32,235 nucleotides of DNA from a virus, in the IMG/VR virus record IMGVR_UViG_3300023174_000443, positions 1 through 32,235 of that record, one strand, 5' to 3'. Position numbers and translations under genes: made by a program. The notes under the pieces were generated by a model. The model saw nothing but the letters and a program-made list of their open reading frames with translations, did not search any database and was not told the DNA's origin. Positions 12,279-19,483 of this stretch are shown piece by piece (position 1 is the first letter of the stretch; every line of letters starts with the position of its first letter).

Positions 12279-13037
12279 GTGACGGATAACGTTAGGGCTG
12301 TTGTTGATGAGGCGGAGCGCTGGTTAGGCTTCAGGCCTGCCGGTAACATGTCAACGCCGTTCGGCGAGCTGTCCGGGTACAACGGGCAGACCTGGGCAGG
12401 CATGTTCGTCGACTATGTATTTTTTAAGGCGGGCGTGGTTATACCAAGCTGCGGTTACTCGCCGACAGGCCTGGCGGAGTTTGTACGACAGAGACGGCTG
12501 TATAAAAAACCAAGGCCTGGGGACGTCGTGTTCTTCTCGTTTTCGGTGACGGGTGAAAACTACGGCATGCCGCATGTCGGCCTGGTAAAGGCAACGGACC
12601 GGTGGAGCGCTGACGGGTTGATAAAAACCATCGAGGGAAATATTAGTTCAGGCCTGCCTAAGGGAGACCCAGGCTTGGCGGGTGTGTTTGAGCGGGTACG
12701 GTCACGGCATGAGGTTCTTGGATTTGGCAGGCCTGCCTTCCGGCCTGCGATATTAAGACGGACAGGCTTGGCGGGCAAGGGAATCGTAGACGGTGAGACG
12801 GTAAGGCCTGGTCGTCGTAATAAATCAATCGGGCTTGTTCAAGCAGGCTTGGTAAAAACCGTAGGCCTGGGCAAGGTGACGGTCGACATGTTCGACGGTG
12901 AGACAGAACGCGCATACGCGCATTGGCAACGGATGCTAGGATACGTCGGACCGGATGCAAGGGGCATCCCAGATCTTAGAAGCCTTCGAGCTTTGGGAGA
13001 AAGAACCGGACTGTTTACGGTGGAGGAAACGAAATGA
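12279..13037 (+). CDS. CHAP-like endolysin or tail lysin lacking the usual catalytic Cys, with C-terminal wall-binding domain
   Basis: 252 residues from a GTG. Residues about 5-140 follow a CHAP/NlpC-like layout: NGQTWAGMFVDYVFFKAGV, then RPGDVVFFSF, then GMPHVGLV and IEGN. Where CHAP enzymes have Cys after Trp, this protein has W39-A-G41; His99 is kept. A lone Cys58 lies nearby. Some actinophage proteins share this W-[AS]-G variant, as far as I recall, so catalysis may be altered or lost. The C-terminal MFDGETERAYAHWQRMLGYV ... LRALGERTGLF fits a peptidoglycan-binding domain. The gene is full of AGGCCTG, unlike its neighbours. It acts on or binds the host wall. Confidence 0.75.
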   Translation: MTDNVRAVVDEAERWLGFRPAGNMSTPFGELSGYNGQTWAGMFVDYVFFKAGVVIPSCGYSPTGLAEFVRQRRLYKKPRPGDVVFFSFSVTGENYGMPHVGLVKATDRWSADGLIKTIEGNISSGLPKGDPGLAGVFERVRSRHEVLGFGRPAFRPAILRRTGLAGKGIVDGETVRPGRRNKSIGLVQAGLVKTVGLGKVTVDMFDGETERAYAHWQRMLGYVGPDARGIPDLRSLRALGERTGLFTVEETK

Positions 13038-13183
13038 GCAAGCACAAGGGGACAAGTAAGACAAAACACCCGTTCAACAAGACCGTAATTAAAAACGGCC
13101 GGATCGTCGTGATTCGCAAGGATGGAAGAATTAAGGCAGACCTAGGTCCGTATGGAAGTAAAAAACCAGCTGCTAGCCGCTAG
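13034..13183 (+). CDS. 49-residue basic hypothetical protein
   Basis: MSKHKGTSKTKHPFNKTVIK, then NGRIVVIRKDGRIKADLGPY and a short basic tail. The middle looks like a beta hairpin; the overall charge is strongly positive. Its ATG overlaps the lysin stop (ATGA). It may bind nucleic acid or act as a small virion protein; no family recognised. A hairpin follows. Confidence 0.65.
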   Translation: MSKHKGTSKTKHPFNKTVIKNGRIVVIRKDGRIKADLGPYGSKKPAASR

Positions 13184-13193
13184 GAGCTAGACC

Positions 13194-13226
13194 ACTTCTT
13201 AGTGGGACCTCTTACCAAGAAGTTTA
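13194..13226 (+). terminator. Hairpin at the end of the terS-lysin unit
   Basis: ACTTCTT (13194-13200) pairs with AAGAAGT (13217-13223), followed by TTTAAG. The stem is 7 bp with a 16-nt loop and a short T run, so it is a weaker terminator than others here. Confidence 0.5.
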
Positions 13227-13282
13227 AGCTCGATGCCTGTTCAAAAACTCCCCAAGCTACCTGTGGTTCAAAATAACAATTT

Positions 13283-13296
13283 CCTGTTATAATTAA
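13283..13296 (+). promoter_or_regulatory. Extended -10 promoter cassette
   Basis: CCTGTTATAATTAA: TG, one base, then a TATAAT-type -10 box. Transcription would begin near 13300, followed by the ATGACGAAAGGAG leader that holds the RBS of the gene at 13330. Confidence 0.7.
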
Positions 13297-13329
13297 ACTC
13301 CAATGACGAAAGGAGACAATAAAAACAAT

Positions 13330-13992
13330 ATGCCAAACATACTACAGGTGGCACGTTTTACGACACCCGTAAAGCTGCCAACGCAGGCTGGCCCTGCACA
13401 AAGTGCGCCAGAAGCTAAGACCCTCGAGTTAAACAATCACCACAGGCTGGTGCTTGCAGCTCTAGGATCTACGTCACAGCCCATGGCTGCGAGCGAGATC
13501 ATCGCGTTCCTAAACAGCAAGTCAGAGCGTAAAAAGTATGCCGACGGAAACGTGCGGCCTTTTATACTCGAGCTTGTTGGAGCAGGAAAGGTTTTCTCTC
13601 GGATGGAGGAGTCACACGAACGTCAGGTTCGCGCAGGTGGTGGAACGTTCCGCAAGAACATGTCCGCAACCTTGTACTCAACTTCAAACCCAGTTCCGAC
13701 CCGCACGATTACCGAGATCGTTCCAGGAGTTATCCTAGTAGATAACACCGGAATCCCTTGGTCAAAGACCAAGCCGTGGTCAAAGAAGAAAAAAGAAAAG
13801 CAGTCTTCCAAGGTAGAACTTATCGAGGTAGATGAGCCAAGATCTTCCCACCCAGGGTCGAGCAACAACGAGATGGTGGATTATTTAATTCAAAGGATCG
13901 TTGCTGAGCGTACCGCTGAAATTCAAAAGGAGCTAGACTCCACGAAGGCCGAGCTAAATCGCCTACGTGATTTCCTTAAGTCAGCTATCTAA
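13330..13992 (+). CDS. Winged-helix-like DNA-binding protein with C-terminal coiled coil
   Basis: 220 residues starting MPNILQVARFTTPV. An ATG 27 bp upstream is in frame but belongs to the conserved ACGAAAGGAG leader, so I take the later ATG. Residues about 33-90 look like a winged helix: HHRLVLAALGSTSQPMAASE, then FLNSKSERK and FILELVGAGKVF. The middle is basic (KTKPWSKKKKEKQSSK), and the C-terminus is a coiled coil (EIQKELDSTKAELNRLRDFL). It is likely a dimeric transcription regulator; its target is unknown. It has its own early-type promoter. Confidence 0.75.
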   Translation: MPNILQVARFTTPVKLPTQAGPAQSAPEAKTLELNNHHRLVLAALGSTSQPMAASEIIAFLNSKSERKKYADGNVRPFILELVGAGKVFSRMEESHERQVRAGGGTFRKNMSATLYSTSNPVPTRTITEIVPGVILVDNTGIPWSKTKPWSKKKKEKQSSKVELIEVDEPRSSHPGSSNNEMVDYLIQRIVAERTAEIQKELDSTKAELNRLRDFLKSAI

Positions 13993-14013
13993 TTTTAGTT
14001 TACGGTTGCGCCC

Positions 14014-14244
14014 ATGGCAACCTACCAGCTTTACGTAGTAAACTCTCTTGATCAGGCTCGGCGTCTTGAGGACGAGGAGCCTGTGGAGTTTTTACAGGAC
14101 GACGATCAATGCTCTTCCTGCGGCGACGAAATTGGAGTTGTCGGTAATAAGCTAATCCCCTGCGTTGTCTGTATAGATGAGGCAGATGACTACTGGCTTG
14201 TCTGCGCCGAGTGCGCGTCTAACGTAATTACCCCCGGACAATAG
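14014..14244 (+). CDS. Acidic zinc-ribbon protein
   Basis: 76 residues with CSSCG near residue 33, CVVC near 50 and CAEC near 66, enough for a zinc ribbon or a small two-site fold, embedded in an acidic context (RRLEDEEPVEFLQDDDQ). No SD is seen before the ATG. It follows the winged-helix gene by 21 bp and is probably co-transcribed. Function unknown. Confidence 0.7.
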   Translation: MATYQLYVVNSLDQARRLEDEEPVEFLQDDDQCSSCGDEIGVVGNKLIPCVVCIDEADDYWLVCAECASNVITPGQ

Positions 14245-14257
14245 ATTTTATTTTTTT

Positions 14258-14410
14258 ATGAGAAAAATAAAGATAGGTGTCTTACTTAATTTTTGTATAG
14301 TAGTCCTAGCACTTACTTATATAAGCAAGCAGGCAATGCAGGAAATTCAAGTAGATTTTTTTATAAAATATCCAGAACTGAATCCAGCTAATGGAGGCCC
14401 CTCGCGTTAG
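14258..14410 (+). CDS. 50-residue single-TM protein
   Basis: It begins MRKIKIGVLLNFCIVVLALT: a basic start and one hydrophobic helix, followed by a polar tail exposed on one side (QEIQVDFFIKYPELNPANGG). No SD is visible before the ATG. The TAG lies inside the loop of the terminator hairpin that follows. Could be a membrane-targeted host-interaction peptide; no family recognised. Confidence 0.5.
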   Translation: MRKIKIGVLLNFCIVVLALTYISKQAMQEIQVDFFIKYPELNPANGGPSR

Positions 14411-14433
14411 CGAGGAGCCTCTTAAGTTTTACT
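14396..14433 (+). terminator. Rho-independent terminator
   Basis: CCTCGC (14400-14405), loop GTTA, GCGAGG (14410-14415), with outer GGC/GCC pairs and single-base bulges, then TCTTAAGTTTT. It ends the plus-strand unit just before the convergent gene at 14436. Confidence 0.75.
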
Positions 14434-14435
14434 GA

Positions 14436-14768
14436 TTACTCAGCGTCTACGATTGTGTACTCGGTTGAAACCAAGGACGCCTCGTAGGCTTCAGGATATG
14501 CAGCCTGAAGAATCTTGCGATCAACTTTAGTTAGGGTGCGATCTTTGATCTCAACGCGCTTTACGCCGTCGATGAATCCAAGCTTTGCATCTCCAAGTAG
14601 TTGCCGAATTATTTCCTCGGCAGCTTTCTTTTTAGCCTCAAGGACCTTTATGTCCTCCTTGGCCTTAGCGAACTCCTTGATAACTGCGTCTGCAGATTGA
14701 TCAAGATGAGCTACGGTGTGTGACACCACGATTTCCGTGGTTGTGGTTCTAACTGCGGTGCTGGTCAT
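14436..14768 (-). CDS. Coiled-coil protein resembling the accessory tail of phage recombination nucleases
   Basis: 110 residues from the ATG at 14768 (MTSTAVRTTTTEIVV). The upstream in-frame ATG lies in the ATGACGAAGGGAAGG leader. A long helix (AKAKEDIKVLEAKKKAAEEI) leads into LLGDAKLGFIDGVKRVEIKD and a final K-V-D-R-K-I-L-x-x-A-Y-P-E-A-Y segment. That L-G-D-A ... D ... L-x-x-x-Y-P-E-x-Y pattern resembles the C-terminal extension I know from YqaJ-type recombination exonucleases and from stand-alone phage proteins. Its nuclease partner, if any, is outside this window. It is the only minus-strand gene between 8834 and the window end and has its own divergent promoter. Confidence 0.75.
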   Translation of the reverse strand: MTSTAVRTTTTEIVVSHTVAHLDQSADAVIKEFAKAKEDIKVLEAKKKAAEEIIRQLLGDAKLGFIDGVKRVEIKDRTLTKVDRKILQAAYPEAYEASLVSTEYTIVDAE

Positions 14769-14815
14769 TTGGACCCTTCCCTTCGTCATTTATGCCACCC
14801 GGTTGGTTGCATGGA

Positions 14816-14843
14816 TTAATTATATCAGGTAATACGATATAAT
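14816..14843. promoter_or_regulatory. Back-to-back divergent promoters
   Basis: TTAATTATATCAGG at 14816-14829 is the consensus promoter cassette on the minus strand and drives the 14436 gene. ACGATATAAT ending at 14843 puts a plus-strand TATAAT only 14 bp away. The two -10 boxes share this short segment, so binding at one probably affects the other. Confidence 0.6.
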
Positions 14844-14891
14844 AGACTCTAAACACCCAGGGAGTTGGAGTTGTTAGGAGTCGCCTAGATT

Positions 14892-14905
14892 CCTGATATA
14901 ATTGA
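14892..14905 (+). promoter_or_regulatory. Extended -10 promoter cassette
   Basis: CCTGATATAATTGA, followed by the AACGACGAAAGGA leader and the ATG at 14933. A second plus-strand TATAAT lies about 55 bp upstream, giving tandem promoters. Confidence 0.75.
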
Positions 14906-14932
14906 TCCTACCCAAACGACGAAAGGATAAAC

Positions 14933-15391
14933 ATGGCTGAAAAAGACAAGGTCATTGGTAAGGCGCTCTACACAGAGTATCGCTCTGGTTCACAGACCTA
15001 CCAGTTGATGATCACACCGGACGGAGTTAACTCCGGCGGTAAATATGTACCGGCGATGGTGTACCGACGCCAGGTATCATCGAGCAGACCACGTAGGGCA
15101 TGGAAGAGCTACAGCCTTCCATCACTCAACGTAAACGAGTTCGGAGCATTTACAACGATGCCTAAGGATCAAGCAATTGATTCTGCCAAGCGCAGACTTG
15201 AATTTATGCTAACAACAATCAACCAGATGGTGGGATACAAGTATCAACTGTATAAGCTACCTATCATAGTTGAGGTTGCCTCAGAGGATCTGGACGGAAT
15301 TCGCCTTGGCAAGACGCCTTACAAGGTACTAGGTCGAATTACTAGAGTTCGCAAGGCTCTAGGTTTCAGTGACGAATTATTTGCAAGCTAA
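14933..15391 (+). CDS. Hypothetical protein upstream of the MoxR-vWA pair
   Basis: 152 residues with a beta-rich N-terminus (ALYTEYRSGSQTYQLMITPD and PAMVYRRQV), a central helix (AIDSAKRRLEFMLTTINQMV) and a basic C-terminus. No motif is recognised. The leader is the standard CGACGAAAGGA RBS cassette. It lies directly ahead of the AAA+ ATPase with 30 bp between them, and the pair share the same leader style, so a functional link to the ATPase is possible but unproven. Confidence 0.75.
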   Translation: MAEKDKVIGKALYTEYRSGSQTYQLMITPDGVNSGGKYVPAMVYRRQVSSSRPRRAWKSYSLPSLNVNEFGAFTTMPKDQAIDSAKRRLEFMLTTINQMVGYKYQLYKLPIIVEVASEDLDGIRLGKTPYKVLGRITRVRKALGFSDELFAS

Positions 15392-15421
15392 TATCACACC
15401 CAAAACGACGAAAGGAACAAA

Positions 15422-16426
15422 ATGACGACATCACTACTAGAGTCATCGTTAGATGCTCTATACACAGACTCAGCTACCCCGTTGAGTAAGACATTTATTG
15501 ATATAGTTGCCCAGCAACTGGATCCATCAGTATCAGCAGAACTCGATACACAGGTTATCGCTCAGGGTAAGGTTGGCAATCGTCCAACCGCCAAGACGAA
15601 GGTTATTCCGGTGATATCAGCAGACGCAATCGTAGGAGAATCATCTACCTACAAACGCCCTAATGGCGACGTGTACCACGCACGCAAGTGGGGTGAGCAC
15701 GATGACGTTATGGTGCTGCGCACTGCACGTGAAAACAACCAGTACATTCTTCTGTATGGAGCTCCAGGCTGTGGAAAGACTGCGCTTGTCGAGGCTGCGT
15801 TCAATGATGTGTACACGGTACTTGGCACAGGTGATACTGAGTTATCAGACTTCATTGGTGGATACGTACAAACACCATCAGGTGGATTCATCTGGGAAGA
15901 TGGGCCGCTTGTAAAAGCTGCGGACCAAGGTAAACCATTCTTTATCGATGAGGTAGGTCTTGTCGATCCTAAGGTTATGGCCGGTGTCTACGGACTTATG
16001 GATGGACGTGGTGAACTTACAATCACTGCAAATCCAGAGCGTGGTACCGTAAAAGCTAAGGAAGGGTTCTACGTAATTGCAGCAACCAATCCAAACGCTC
16101 CTGGAGTTCGGTTGTCAGAAGCACTTCTATCTCGCTTTATCGTTCAGGCAGAGATGACAACAGACTACCTACTTGCTAAAAAGCTTGGTGCACCACAACA
16201 GATCGTGACAGTTGCGCAGAACTTATCTCGTCGTCAACTTTCAGGTGAGTGTGGCTGGGCACCTCAGATGCGTGAACTACTTGCGTTCCGCGACATTGCA
16301 AAAACCTTTGGCACGAAGTTCGCAGTAGCGAACATCATTGCCGCAGCCCCAGAACTCGATCGCCCCGTCGTGGCGGATGTGTTCACTCGGGTCTACGGTG
16401 AAGGTTGCCAATCAGCCAAGATCTAA
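15422..16426 (+). CDS. MoxR-type AAA+ ATPase
   Basis: 334 residues. Walker A GAPGCGKT at 113-120, Walker B FFIDE at 173-177, sensor-1 region VIAATNPN near 218-225 and the LLSRF arginine at about 238 place it in the MoxR/CobS/AAA_5 group. The segment after Walker A (GTGDTELSDFIGGYVQTPSG) matches the substrate-side loop of that family. MoxR ATPases work as hexameric chaperones with a vWA partner, which here is the next gene. In a phage they could remodel host or virion complexes. The RBS is ACGAAAGGAACAAAATG. Cytoplasmic. Confidence 0.9.
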   Translation: MTTSLLESSLDALYTDSATPLSKTFIDIVAQQLDPSVSAELDTQVIAQGKVGNRPTAKTKVIPVISADAIVGESSTYKRPNGDVYHARKWGEHDDVMVLRTARENNQYILLYGAPGCGKTALVEAAFNDVYTVLGTGDTELSDFIGGYVQTPSGGFIWEDGPLVKAADQGKPFFIDEVGLVDPKVMAGVYGLMDGRGELTITANPERGTVKAKEGFYVIAATNPNAPGVRLSEALLSRFIVQAEMTTDYLLAKKLGAPQQIVTVAQNLSRRQLSGECGWAPQMRELLAFRDIAKTFGTKFAVANIIAAAPELDRPVVADVFTRVYGEGCQSAKI

Positions 16427-16446
16427 TTCCCCTTGGCGCAAGGTAG

Positions 16447-16471
16447 GGTCCTGGATAGGGTGTCCAGGACC
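16447..16471 (+). terminator. Perfect 9-bp hairpin between the ATPase and vWA genes
   Basis: GGTCCTGGA (16447-16455) pairs with TCCAGGACC (16463-16471) across a 7-nt loop. Only a weak T run follows (TTACCATTT), so it may act as a partial terminator or as an mRNA 3'-end stabiliser just before the next promoter. Confidence 0.55.
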
Positions 16472-16481
16472 TTACCATTTA

Positions 16482-16495
16482 CCTGATATAATTAA
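16482..16495 (+). promoter_or_regulatory. Extended -10 promoter cassette
   Basis: CCTGATATAATTAA, exact consensus. The downstream leader AAATGACGGAAGGAAATAAAA leads to the GTG at 16520. Confidence 0.78.
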
Positions 16496-16519
16496 CCTAA
16501 ATGACGGAAGGAAATAAAA

Positions 16520-18346
16520 GTGGGACACATAAAGGTATCCGCAACTCGTGCGGAACGTACACCTTCAGAGTGGCTGCCAACTGGCGCACGCATTGGTGAA
16601 CTAGTAAACACCTGGGCAGGACGCTCAGATATTGTTGCATACGTTGGACCCGGAGCTGGTGGACCAACCCCAGCCTGTTTTAATCCAATATGCGCCGAGG
16701 TTGAGATTAACATTGACGCTGCCTTTGGTAAAGGCATCACACCTGAGATGATTGGTGATCTAACCAATCGTGATAACTTATTCGAGTGGCCTAGAGCTTC
16801 CGGTGCAATATTCCATGAAGCGCTACACGCACGCTACTCACGCTATTCCCTTGAGGCTGCACAAAAAGAACTTTCAAAGTATGAGTTCCAGGCATTCATG
16901 TCCCTTGAGGAGTCTCGTATTGAAAAGCATGGAGTTGATAACTTCCCAGCTAATCGAGTCTTCCTACGCGCCTGCGCATTGGAAATAGTTCTACATGATA
17001 TTCAAGAGCAAGCAGAGCAACACCTTGCGCATGGAGTTCGTTCCATCGCAGGTCTTGCCGCACTTACCTGTGCTCGTGTTGATGCTGGTTCTCTTGATAC
17101 AGAAGACATTGAAGAGATTAAGGCAATTGTAATTGAGCACCTAGGTCAAGATGTCTACGATTCAATTCGTCAGATCTGGATCAAGTTCCAATCTCATGAC
17201 AACCATACAGATCCAAGGTACCTATACGAACTTGCACGCGAGTGGGAGAAGATTCTCTCTCAGCTTGCCAAGGAGACCGGCGAGCAACCTGAGGTTGGCA
17301 TGCCTGCAGATAAAGGAATCTTAATTCTTATTGACGCAGTGATGGAAGATCTAAAGGAAGCTATTAAGGAGGCAGCGTCTAACGTTGCGATTGCCACAGG
17401 TGATGAGGTCCAGGATCAAGAACAAAAGGAAGATTGGCAGAAGGTTGTTGATCTACGTAGCAAGGCTGCGCGTCAACAACGTGATCACGAGCAGGTAGCT
17501 CATGATGTGTTCTCTAAGTCTACCACAGAGATTAGCTCTACAGGTAGTGGATCATTACTTAAGGAGACTCGTTCTCCAACTCCTGCTGAGCGAGCTGCCG
17601 CCGTCAAGATTGCTCAACTACTTGAGAAGGCTAAGTACCGTGAGCGCGATGAGACTGAGATTCAGTCTATACTTCCTCCTGGACGTCTACGCACTCGCGC
17701 AGTAGTTCAACAGGCTGCCTACAAGGCACAGGGCTCAATGATGAACGCAGAACCTTGGAGACGTACAGTGCGCAAGCACACTGATGATCCAACACTGAAG
17801 GTCGGTGTGATGGTCGACATCTCCGGATCTATGAGTGCAGCAATGGAACCTATGGCAGCAACTGCCTGGGCGATGAGTGAAGCTGCTCGTCGTGTTCAAG
17901 GTCGTTGCGCGATGGTCTACTATGGTTCAGGTGTGTTCCCTACTCTTAAGCCAGGGCAACATCTTGATCAGGTAAACGTCTACACTGCTCCTGACGCTAC
18001 CGAGAAGTTTGATAAGGCATTCAAGTCTCTTGATGGTTCTCTTGGTCTACTACAAAGTACCGGCGCTCGTCTACTTGTGGTAGTGAGTGATGGTGTCTAT
18101 ACTGAAACCGAGCTTGATAACGCTAAGCACTGGGTTCGTGAGTGTGAACGTAATGGAGTTGCAGTCCTATGGTTATCATACGAGAATGAAGGGTACAACC
18201 CTCATCGTGGATACCTTGAAAAGATTACTGAAGGTACAGCAACAGTTGTACTAAATAATCTAAAGGATCCAGCAGCTGCCGCGCTACAGATTGGTCAGTC
18301 AGCAGCAAAAGCTCTAGAAAAGATTGGCAGAAAGAACGCTGCCTAA
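16520..18346 (+). CDS. vWA-domain protein with HEXXH motif, CobT-like partner of the MoxR ATPase
   Basis: 608 residues from a GTG correctly spaced after GGAAGGA. Residues 99-103 read HEALH, a zinc-metalloprotease-type HEXXH, followed about 30 residues later by a LEESRIEKHG segment that could supply the third ligand. A long helical middle follows, then a C-terminal vWA domain with a MIDAS motif DISGSMS at about 433-439 and a later VVVSDGVYTE near 520. MoxR plus vWA pairs form chaperone-like machines, as in cobaltochelatase CobS-CobT and RavA-ViaA. HEXXH together with vWA is also known in phage and bacterial homologues. Whether the HEXXH is catalytic is unknown. Confidence 0.85.
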   Translation: MGHIKVSATRAERTPSEWLPTGARIGELVNTWAGRSDIVAYVGPGAGGPTPACFNPICAEVEINIDAAFGKGITPEMIGDLTNRDNLFEWPRASGAIFHEALHARYSRYSLEAAQKELSKYEFQAFMSLEESRIEKHGVDNFPANRVFLRACALEIVLHDIQEQAEQHLAHGVRSIAGLAALTCARVDAGSLDTEDIEEIKAIVIEHLGQDVYDSIRQIWIKFQSHDNHTDPRYLYELAREWEKILSQLAKETGEQPEVGMPADKGILILIDAVMEDLKEAIKEAASNVAIATGDEVQDQEQKEDWQKVVDLRSKAARQQRDHEQVAHDVFSKSTTEISSTGSGSLLKETRSPTPAERAAAVKIAQLLEKAKYRERDETEIQSILPPGRLRTRAVVQQAAYKAQGSMMNAEPWRRTVRKHTDDPTLKVGVMVDISGSMSAAMEPMAATAWAMSEAARRVQGRCAMVYYGSGVFPTLKPGQHLDQVNVYTAPDATEKFDKAFKSLDGSLGLLQSTGARLLVVVSDGVYTETELDNAKHWVRECERNGVAVLWLSYENEGYNPHRGYLEKITEGTATVVLNNLKDPAAAALQIGQSAAKALEKIGRKNAA

Positions 18347-18352
18347 GTTATT

Positions 18353-18400
18353 CGGTGTGGGTGGGAAACCTTCCGTCAGATTGTCTCGCCACTCGCACCG
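18353..18400 (+). terminator. Long hairpin after the vWA gene
   Basis: CGGTGTGGGTGG (18353-18364) pairs with CCACTCGCACCG (18389-18400): 12 bp including two wobble pairs. No T-tract follows; instead GATCTAATTAAC resembles a decayed copy of the promoter motif leading to the protease gene. Confidence 0.5.
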
Positions 18401-18444
18401 GATCTAATTAACAAACCAAAATGACAAAAAGAAAGAAGGACAAC

Positions 18445-19365
18445 ATGAAGAACAAGATAATCGTTGCGGCGATAGCCTCAATGTTAATAGCTGGGCTAGC
18501 AGGTCCGGTAAGTGCTACACCACAAAAAACCTTGGTCATTATTGACTCAGGAGTTAACTCTCAGCTTGACTGGGTAAAGAATGCACTTGTTGATGAGGCA
18601 TGCTTTATTGAGTTCGGCAAGTGTCCAAATGGACAACAGTCAATGACTGGCCCAGGAGCTGCAACACTTGCGGCGACTGACGCAGCCAAGGACAAAACGT
18701 TCAGCCACGGAACGCAGATGGCTTCAGTTGCAGTTGCGGTTAACCCTGGAGTTAAGATAGCTGCGGTTCGTGTCGTAGGTATGTCTGACAAGGGCTTTGC
18801 CAATACCTACAGAACTAACTCGTTGGCTCCAGCTCTCGATTGGGTTATTGCAAATGCTGCACGACTAAACGTCGGCGCGGTGTCGATCTCGCTTGGACGT
18901 TCGTACTCAGAAGCTACGTGTCCGGTTGAGGCTCCGCTGCAATCTCAAATTATTGCGTTGAAGCAAAACAACATCGGCGTGTTTATCGCTGCCGGCAACG
19001 GGTCAAATCCAACCAAGGTTGACTATCCGGCGTGTATACCTGAGGCAATAGCTGTCGGAGCAACGGACACACAATATTCATTGCGCGGTGTGACCGGATG
19101 GATATATCCTGTGATGCGTATCTCAAACGGTGGCGCGGATCTAGATCTATATGCCCTGGGCAAGTACACCACGATCGGTCTAGACGGTAAACCTGTCGTA
19201 GCCATTGGTACCTCCGCGGCAACAGCTGCGGTAGCCTCCAAGTGGACTCAGGCGATCGGACAAGGCGGCACGTATGATTCCGTATGGACATCATTCACAG
19301 CCGGGCTAGGAAACGCGTATCGGTCATTAACCGATGTGGTTGCCAAGCAATTCATAATATCCTGA
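18445..19365 (+). CDS. Secreted subtilisin-like (S8) serine protease
   Basis: 306 residues from the ATG after AGAAGGACAAC. Starting at the upstream ATG (18421) would add eight mostly basic residues. A signal peptide (MKNKIIVAAIASMLIAGLAG, then PVSA) probably cleaves after residue 24. The catalytic set is complete: Asp34 in VIIDSGVN, His88 in SHGTQMAS, the oxyanion Asn185 in AAGNGS, and Ser257 in GTSAATAA. At about 280 mature residues with no clear prodomain it is compact for the family. It acts outside the cytoplasm, perhaps on host surface proteins or on phage tail proteins. Subtilases are uncommon in phages. Confidence 0.9.
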   Translation: MKNKIIVAAIASMLIAGLAGPVSATPQKTLVIIDSGVNSQLDWVKNALVDEACFIEFGKCPNGQQSMTGPGAATLAATDAAKDKTFSHGTQMASVAVAVNPGVKIAAVRVVGMSDKGFANTYRTNSLAPALDWVIANAARLNVGAVSISLGRSYSEATCPVEAPLQSQIIALKQNNIGVFIAAGNGSNPTKVDYPACIPEAIAVGATDTQYSLRGVTGWIYPVMRISNGGADLDLYALGKYTTIGLDGKPVVAIGTSAATAAVASKWTQAIGQGGTYDSVWTSFTAGLGNAYRSLTDVVAKQFIIS

Positions 19366-19374
19366 TATAATAGA
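19361..19374 (+). promoter_or_regulatory. Extended -10 promoter overlapping the protease stop codon
   Basis: CCTGATATAATAGA. The TGA at 19363-19365 is at once the stop codon of the protease gene and the TGn element of the promoter. Confidence 0.75.
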
Positions 19375-19380
19375 TACTAA

Positions 19381-19458
19381 CGCGGCGAGGCTTCACTGGT
19401 GGTCAAACGAAAACCTCGAAACCTGCAGGGGGTCGAAACAATCCCAGCACTCGCCGCG
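19381..19458 (+). ncRNA. Structured 5' leader RNA, unknown class
   Basis: Transcription from the promoter at 19361 would begin about 3-5 nt before a perfect 9-bp stem, CGCGGCGAG (19381-19389) with CTCGCCGCG (19450-19458), enclosing about 60 nt with a repeated TCGAAAC and a CCTGCAGG palindrome. The RBS (ACGGAGGGAAACC) follows 15-20 nt later. Other cassettes here have leaders of only 20-30 nt, so this insertion is exceptional. It could be a riboswitch, protein-binding leader or stabiliser; I recognise no known class. Confidence 0.5.
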
Positions 19459-19483
19459 TCTACAAAACGACGGAGGGAAACCA

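Noticed and set aside
13303-13329. Upstream ATG starts formed by ATGACGAAAGGA (also 14789, 23154, 18421)
   Set aside because: This sequence is the conserved RBS leader found before genes in all frames; the start a few bases beyond AAAGGA is the better choice.
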